From Nematostella vectensis (taxonomy: Eukaryota; Cnidaria; Anthozoa; Actiniaria; Edwardsiidae), in NCBI RefSeq assembly GCF_932526225.1, contig NC_064048.1, positions 6,616,627-6,680,626 of the forward strand: a stretch of 64,000 bases of DNA, read 5' to 3'. Under the pieces are notes generated by a model. The model was not told the DNA's origin, made no database searches, and was given only the letters and a program-made list of their open reading frames with translations. The position numbers and the translations under genes are program-made. Positions 58,701 through 64,000 of this stretch are shown here, one piece after another. How positions within the stretch are numbered: the stretch's first letter is position 1; each line of letters begins with the position of its first letter.

Positions 58701-61700
58701 GTTTTGATAAATTTCAGTTATTTTTGTAGTACCCCAAAAATATTTCTAACATAGCAAGCACGGATGGTATAGTTTTAAGCGCACACGTTCCCGTCCTCGC
58801 TAGACCATGAAACTTGGAGTTTTCACGTTCAGACAGAATCCATTTGGATTGACTGACTCTTTGAATTTCAATTGTTTTCTGCCGTCGCTTCGCGTTGCCG
58901 TCGTCGTTGCTTAAATTCACTATCTCATAACCCATACCCCCCGAAAACAGGAAAAAGGGGGGAGGGGTGTAGTGGATTGGGTAGATCTTAAACAGGCTCC
59001 AGAATATGAAGTTCCTGCAAGTATCTGCTTGAACGCAACATTCAAAGGCCGCCATTATTACGCAGACACTCCGTCTGAATAACAAGCCACAGAATACCCA
59101 TTTCAACCTGCTATAATTTATGCGAGTGGATAAGTCAATTAAACCTCGTTATGACATCGATATCGACCCCGATATCGACATAACGACATGGGCGCACTCT
59201 TATCTTCGACATAACGACATGGACATAACGACATAAGAGAAAAAACATGTTTTTTTTGTTATGTCATTATGTCCATGTCGTTATGTCGGGCTAAACAGTG
59301 CGTACGCCCATTTCGTTATGTTGTTATGTCGCTAGTGTGCACTAGGCATTACTATTGGTCTTAAAGTGTTGATGGCTAAAGTCCGCTAATATACCGTTAT
59401 CGAATGTGAGCAACTGTATTAATATCATCTCTGAACGCAGGGGTTCCCGAAAAGGCCATTCCAGCTATGAATGCGCCTATTCTAGCCTCTTTTGCCTTAA
59501 TCACTAAACATATAAATAGTAGCTGATCGACATCCTGTCTCGGTAAATCCGAGACTTGCCGAGGCGCCCAGACCCGCGTTTCAGAATCCGAGCCCGAGCC
59601 CTTTTATCAAATTCCAGAAAGAGCTTTTTCCAGCTTGTTCTCGTATAACTTGCTCGGGGTATGTCATAAACACCATTAAATAAAAATCTTGCTACAGTAG
59701 TTAAAGTTTCAGGACTCAAAGGCTCAAGGACTAAAGGCTCAGGACTCGAGACTCAAAAAGAAGGGGAAACCCGTAGCATGGTAACAACATAAAACAGATC
59801 GCGTTTAACAAAATCCGAGACTCCGAGACCGTGATGATTGAAAAAAAAACCGAGGCTCTGTGACCCCTTAAAATCAAATTCCGAGACTTTGCGACACTTT
59901 TTGCGAGACTTTCGAAATTTCGAGGTACCAATCGCTACCCCTAATCCCAATTAAGTGTTTGATCGGCTTTCTGTTCTGTTTCGAGGCGCGTTGGCTTTTA
60001 CCCAATAACAATTGAGTGTATGATTGACAATCTATTTTGTTTCGAGGTCTTGACTTTAACCAAATTACAAAAAGTGTTTTGATTGACCTCCTGTTTTGTT
60101 TCGATGTCTTGGCTTTTACCCAATGAAAAAAAGTGTTTGATTAGCATTCTGGTTCGTTTTCTGGTGTTGGCTTTTACCCAATAAAAAATAGTGTTTAATC
60201 GACATCCTGTTTTGTTTTCAGGCGTAGGCTTCGCGATGATCATGATCTCGTTTCTCGTGAGTATCTACTATAACATCATCATAGCATGGGCGATACTCTT
60301 CCTATACAACTCGTTCCGTGCGCAAGTCCCTTGGAAGACATGTGACAACGACTGGAACTCACCCTTTTGTCGGTACGTTATAACTATCGAGTTACACCCG
60401 AGTCGTAGCAGGCCTCGAGATATTGGGGGGATGGAGGAATGGGGGGGGGGGGGGGAGGGGGGGGAGGGGGCAGTACAGAGTACAGACTTGTGGGGGCACA
60501 GCCACATATATATTTAAATATTGGGAGAGGGCACGTGACCCAATGCTCCGCCCCCTGCTACGTCACTGCACACATTCTATTTCCATTGACCAATCCAAGC
60601 ACGTTACTGATAGAAGTACTTTTGAATCAAAGATCATTAAATAAGTTTCATACTTTTTATCTTGGATGGTTAATTTAAGGTTTCCTTGCATGTAGACCGT
60701 AGTAAATTTATGAAAGTAATCGAGTGGATGATTGACTGCCAGCAAAATATGGTGTTTTATACAAAACAATATGCCTATAAATAGCCAAAAGGACTAATCT
60801 AAAGTTGCTGTTCACCAGTCTACTGATAACTGTTGTTTATGATAAGTTTGACAGATGGAGGTGTTTGTTGTACAATATATTATAATCCATTTTCATATTA
60901 TTAAAAATACTTAAAATCTTGATTTTAAATGTTTATTGTTATATATTACTTTTAATCAAGTGTCATAGGGGTGTTTCTTTTGAACACCCCTATAGACAAT
61001 TTATTTCCCGAGATATTTCAATACCGAAAACTCTTGCGAAAACTACAAATTGGTAATAATAACATTAACAAATATGAGGTTGATTGACAAGCCCAAAAAT
61101 AAATGAAACTTCTTCCTCCTTAGGACTTCTGAGTAGAATAATTATTCAGCTTAAAATTTAATTCAGGGTTAATATATTTTTAGTGAAAAGCGCTTTGGGA
61201 ACTTCTCGTTCAACTGCACAGAGCTCGGACTTGCAGCTAACTGTACTCCAAAGTTTACGTCACCACCCGAAGAATTCTTCAAGTAAGTGCGCATGCGCGC
61301 TAAATAAGTACCCATACACGCAACCTCTTGCCCAGGGTCTTCTGTGTAATTTTCAATATGGCGTCTAGTCTCTGTCAGCGCCATTTTGTCCAAAGCCAAC
61401 GTAATAAACAGACTCTGAAACAAAAGTACCACATGAAGTTGAGATAGAACAGAGTTCCGGAAACAACACGATAACTGTTTGATCGATTTGTGTCTATCAC
61501 AGCAAAGCTATCCTGAACATCAGCAGTGGGATGGACAAGCTTGGAAGCATTCAGTGGCCCATTCTGCTATGTCTCATCCTTTCCTGGCTCCTCGTCTACT
61601 TCTGTCTTGTTAAGGGGGTTAAGTCGTCGGGAAAGGTAAGGCACACAATACGCACCTGATACGACACGGCAAGCATTGAACGCAAAGGTGACAATTTCAT

Positions 61701-62673
61701 ACCTGTCAACCTGGGTGGGGTTTATTTATTTATTTATTTTATTTATTTTTTTTTTTTTGGGGGGGGGGGGGTGGGTTTAACCTTGCAGGCGTTTGCCGTA
61801 TAGAAATCTCTCACGAACAAATCCACTCGTAGATCTCACGAGGGTGTTAGAATATAAATTGCGCTACGCAAGGGAATTATTGTTCACAATATTTCAATTG
61901 AAATTAGGCAAAATGACGATTTAATATATATAATAATTTTTTCGAAAGCGATAAAAATTGGTAAAAAAGAGGGAGATTTGGTGCTCAACCGCGAGGGAGA
62001 GAGCGGGGAGGAAGGGGGTCCAAAATCTTGAGACTTCCCGCCTAATGCGGGAGAGGTTGACAGGTATGCAATTTACCCTCCAACTTATACGATACAGCAG
62101 ATTGCGTAAATGTGATATTTTAACGCACCCTATAACTTAAGACAAAGCAATATGCATACCCCTACTTGCCATTAAAGGAGTGAAGTAAAAAATAAATTTT
62201 TGTTATGAATTACATTCTATAACAACTGACACACAACCGATGCATTCTATATAAATAAAAAGCTCTCACCCCACTACGATTCCTTGCCCTAAATTTGGCG
62301 AAAATCAACCATCTGGCCATCACAATAAAGACCTTAAATATTTTTGATGATGGGGAGACGACAAACGGCGAACACGTTAAAAAAAGGGTTATCGTGCGCG
62401 CTGAAATCGTCTATTCCGCCGCCGTAAATCTAGATCCCTAATATGTTCTATTCACGGGGTTCAAATTCTTGTCACCGACTGCTTCTAGACTATGCACTGC
62501 AGCTGATACAGCAATTAATTTGTTTGTTTGTAATCAGGTCGTGTATGTCACTGCTACCTTTCCTTACGTCATCCTGGTGATCCTGTTTGGGCGTGGCGTA
62601 TCGTTGGAGGGGGGCAGTGGACGGTATCCTCTTCTATGTCAACCCGGAATGGGACAAACTCCTGAACCCCGAG
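55767..62673 (+). CDS. SLC6-family Na+/Cl--dependent transporter, 5' part (frameshift in exon 6)
   Basis: Sodium-coupled transporter of the neurotransmitter/amino-acid class at the plasma membrane. Exons: 55767-56055, 58387-58521, 60222-60372, 61184-61282, 61503-61635, 62538-62673; the gene continues past the window. Residues 1-66 are a cytoplasmic N-terminus. TM1 starts at [20 protein letters not shown] (68-87), with the family's sodium-site signature, then [36 protein letters not shown] and a [20 protein letters not shown] helix. The large extracellular loop has [10 protein letters not shown] (disulphide pair) and three N-glycosylation sequons (NFS, NCT, NCT). Exon 6 starts [18 protein letters not shown] run of six G at 62609-62614 shifts the frame: with one base fewer the exon would continue as [20 protein letters not shown], the family consensus. 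The substrate cannot be told; the sequence is nearest to the GABA/glycine/taurine/creatine branches. Confidence 0.88.
56056..58386 (+). other. SLC6 intron 1
   Basis: 2.3 kb without a recognisable exon. Two ORFs of about 100 codons (56386-56676 and 56681-56992) have no family resemblance and no splice context, and I regard them as chance. No MITE family was recognised here. Confidence 0.5.
59160..59348. mobile_element. Palindromic MITE, family 2 copy
   Basis: It shares GACATAACGACATGGGCGCA, AAGAGAAAAAACATGTTTTT, TGTCGGGCTAAACAG and the right end GCTAGTGTGCACTAGGCAT with 40491-40732. The left end has been replaced by ATCGATATCGACCCCGATAT sequence. It lies in SLC6 intron 2. Confidence 0.8.
59945..60220. 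repeat. Tandem repeat, about 60-bp units, before SLC6 exon 3
   Basis: Five units share GGCTTTTACCCAATxA, AGTGTTTGAT and CCTGTTTTGTTTCGAGGTCT words. The last unit carries the real exon 3 acceptor (TCCTGTTTTGTTTTCAG|GCGTAGGCTT). The other units keep the TGTTTTGTTTC pyrimidine stretch followed by GAGGxxTTGGCTTTT, which resembles the acceptor and exon start. This looks like an acceptor-side exon-edge array. Confidence 0.72.
60405..60569. mobile_element. MITE-like element, family 4 copy
   Basis: Left GTAGCAGGCCTCGAGATATT, right CCCCTGCTACGTCACTGC, G-rich interior and GGGCACGTGACCCAATGCTC. It begins 33 bases after the SLC6 exon 3 donor. Confidence 0.7.
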
Positions 62674-63480
62674 GTAAGAAAGACTTCACTTGATGGTTGG
62701 GGGGGGGGGGGGGGGGGGGGGGGACAAACTCCTGAACCCCGAGGTAAGAAAGACTTCACTTGATGGTTGGGGGGGGGGACAAACTCCTGAACCCCGAGGT
62801 AAGAAAGACTTCACTTGATGGTTGGGGGGGGGACAAACCCCTGAACCCCCGAGGTAAGAAAGACTTCACTTGATGGTTGGGGGGGGGGGGGGGGGGGGGA
62901 CAAACTCCNNNNNNNNNNNNNNNNNNNNNNNNNNNNNNNNNNNNNNNNNNNNNNNNNNNNNNNNNNNNNNNNNNNNNNNNNNNNNNNNNNNNNNNNNNNN
63001 NNNNNNNNNNNNNNNNNNNNNNNNNNNNNNNNNNNNNNNNNNNNNNNNNNNNNNNNNNNNNNNNNNNNNNNNNNNNNNNNNNNNNNNNNNNNNNNNNNNN
63101 NNNNNNNNAACCCCGAGGTAAGAAAGACTTCACTTGCTGGTTGGGGGGGGGGGAACCCCTGAAACCCGAGGTAAGAAAGACTTCACTTGCTGGTTGGGGG
63201 GGGGGACAAACCCCTGAAACCCGAGGTAAGAAAGACGTCACTTGCTGGTTGGGGGGGGGGGGGGAACCCCTGAACCCCGAGGTAAGAAAGACTTCACTTG
63301 CTGGTTGGGGGGGGGGGACAAACTCCTGAACCCTGAGGTAAGAAAGACTTCACTTGCTGGTTGGGGGGGGAACCCCTGAACCCCGAGGTAAGAAAGACTT
63401 CACTTGCTGGTTGGGGGGGGGGACAAACCCCTGAACCCCGAGGTAAGAAAGACTTCACTTACTGGTTGGGGGGAGGGACA
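62674..63480 (+). repeat. Minisatellite built from SLC6 exon 6 end plus donor (about 52-60 bp units)
   Basis: Ten or more visible units repeat GACAAACTCCTGAACCCCGA plus G|GTAAGAAAGACTTCACTTG, ending in a poly-G run of variable length. The first part is the coding end of exon 6 (DKLLNPE) and the second its splice donor, so every unit has an apparently functional GAG|GTAAGA. Units right of the gap differ in small ways (TTGCTGG for TTGATGG, AACCCCTGA for AACTCCTGA). Confidence 0.95.
62909..63108. other. Assembly gap, 200 N
   Basis: An exactly 200-base run of N inside the exon-edge minisatellite. The round size suggests a placeholder, so the true array length is unknown and the unit count is a minimum. 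Confidence 0.98.
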
Positions 63481-64000
63481 AATTTTTCCATGCTGCAACT
63501 TTTATCCGCACTGGGGGAGTTGAGGATAAAAACTCGGGAACCTTGCAAGAACAAGCGATTCGATTGGTTGAGAAACTCGAGATAAAATGCAATATACACC
63601 TCCTAGGAGGTGGATACTTTCCTGACCCCCGAAATCAAGCAAAATGGCGGGTGTTTCCGAAATGAAAATTGCTCTTAAACTTGTTTTAATACTAAAACAA
63701 TTATACCATTTCCATTTAGGACGATAGTGGCTTTAAAAATATCTACCTCGAGCCTTGGCTTGGCTCAATGGAAATGGTATAACTGTAAAATATACGCCCC
63801 TCCCCCCCCTCCCCTCTGGAAAATTTTCAGAGTTCCCACTCCCGGAAACTTCTGTGAAACCTTCCCCCCCCCCCCCCCCCCCCCCCCCCCCAAGGAAAGT
63901 TCCTCAACCACATTTGGACATTTGGTGTTAGTGTTAGCTGAATAACGTCTTGTGACTAGGTTGCGATTTTGTGAATGATAAGAAATTATTTTTGCTTTCT
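63481..64000. other. SLC6 intron 6, partial, with a 16-bp perfect inverted repeat
   Basis: No exon was seen up to the window end. Arms TTATACCATTTCCATT (63701-63716) and its exact inverse (63767-63782) flank a 50-base spacer. Long C runs follow near 63800 and 63864-63892. Probably a small MITE or a stem-loop. Confidence 0.6.

Noticed and set aside
62756-63329. ORFs of 83-161 codons spanning the N gap
   Set aside because: They consist of the SLC6 exon-edge repeat and undefined bases.
1-64000. tRNA, rRNA or snRNA genes
   Set aside because: I looked for tRNA arm motifs (GTTCRANNC with acceptor pairing) and conserved snRNA words and found none I could support by eye. A covariance-model scan would be decisive.

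Overview
This window is nuclear DNA of an animal. The genes are intron-rich with canonical GT-AG introns, polyadenylation signals are AATAAA, and there are many short inverted-repeat (MITE-like) elements and minisatellites. Gene content and repeat style fit a marine invertebrate. An anthozoan cnidarian such as Nematostella is my best guess, but that is inference. I could assign exons by eye for five well-known eukaryotic families, and splice phases and protein lengths agree with those families.

Layout. (1) 1715-16445, minus: CCT2 copy A (chaperonin TCP-1 beta), 15 coding exons, 536 codons. (2) 17263-18012, plus: a single-exon, cysteine-rich type I membrane protein. (3) 19741-27977, minus: CCT2 copy B, the same 15-exon structure, about 532 codons. 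A and B are a tandem duplication. (4) 29124-37281, plus: RAB21, 8 exons, 216 codons. (5) 38449-48237, minus: GRWD1, 14 exons, 470 codons. (6) 48469-51849, plus: ABT1/ESF2, 6 exons, 225 codons, divergent from GRWD1 with 231 bp between start codons. (7) 55767-62673 and beyond, plus: the 5' part of an SLC6 Na+/Cl--dependent transporter, six exons before the window ends. Two isolated plus-strand exon candidates (295-359 and 11796-11885) lie around and antisense to CCT2-A and are unassigned.

How the genes relate. CCT2 is one subunit of the cytosolic TRiC/CCT folding ring. GRWD1 (Rrb1 family) and ABT1 (Esf2 family) are nucleolar ribosome-assembly factors that appear to share a bidirectional promoter. 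RAB21 is an endosomal GTPase. SLC6 is a plasma-membrane solute transporter. There is no operon logic, and no bacterial-style system, CRISPR array or defence island.

The most unusual signal is a recurring kind of tandem repeat. In at least four unrelated genes (CCT2-A/B, RAB21, GRWD1, SLC6) the intron next to an exon carries a minisatellite whose unit is a copy of that exon's edge. Usually this is the last 20-40 coding bases plus the 5' splice site, so the true donor is followed by an array of decoy donors. One GRWD1 exon shows the mirror case at its acceptor side, and the GRWD1 last exon has its C-terminal codons and stop repeated downstream. The CCT2 pair also shows patchy exon divergence that suggests gene conversion, and an inverted copy of CCT2-A exon 8 sits inside its own intron 2.
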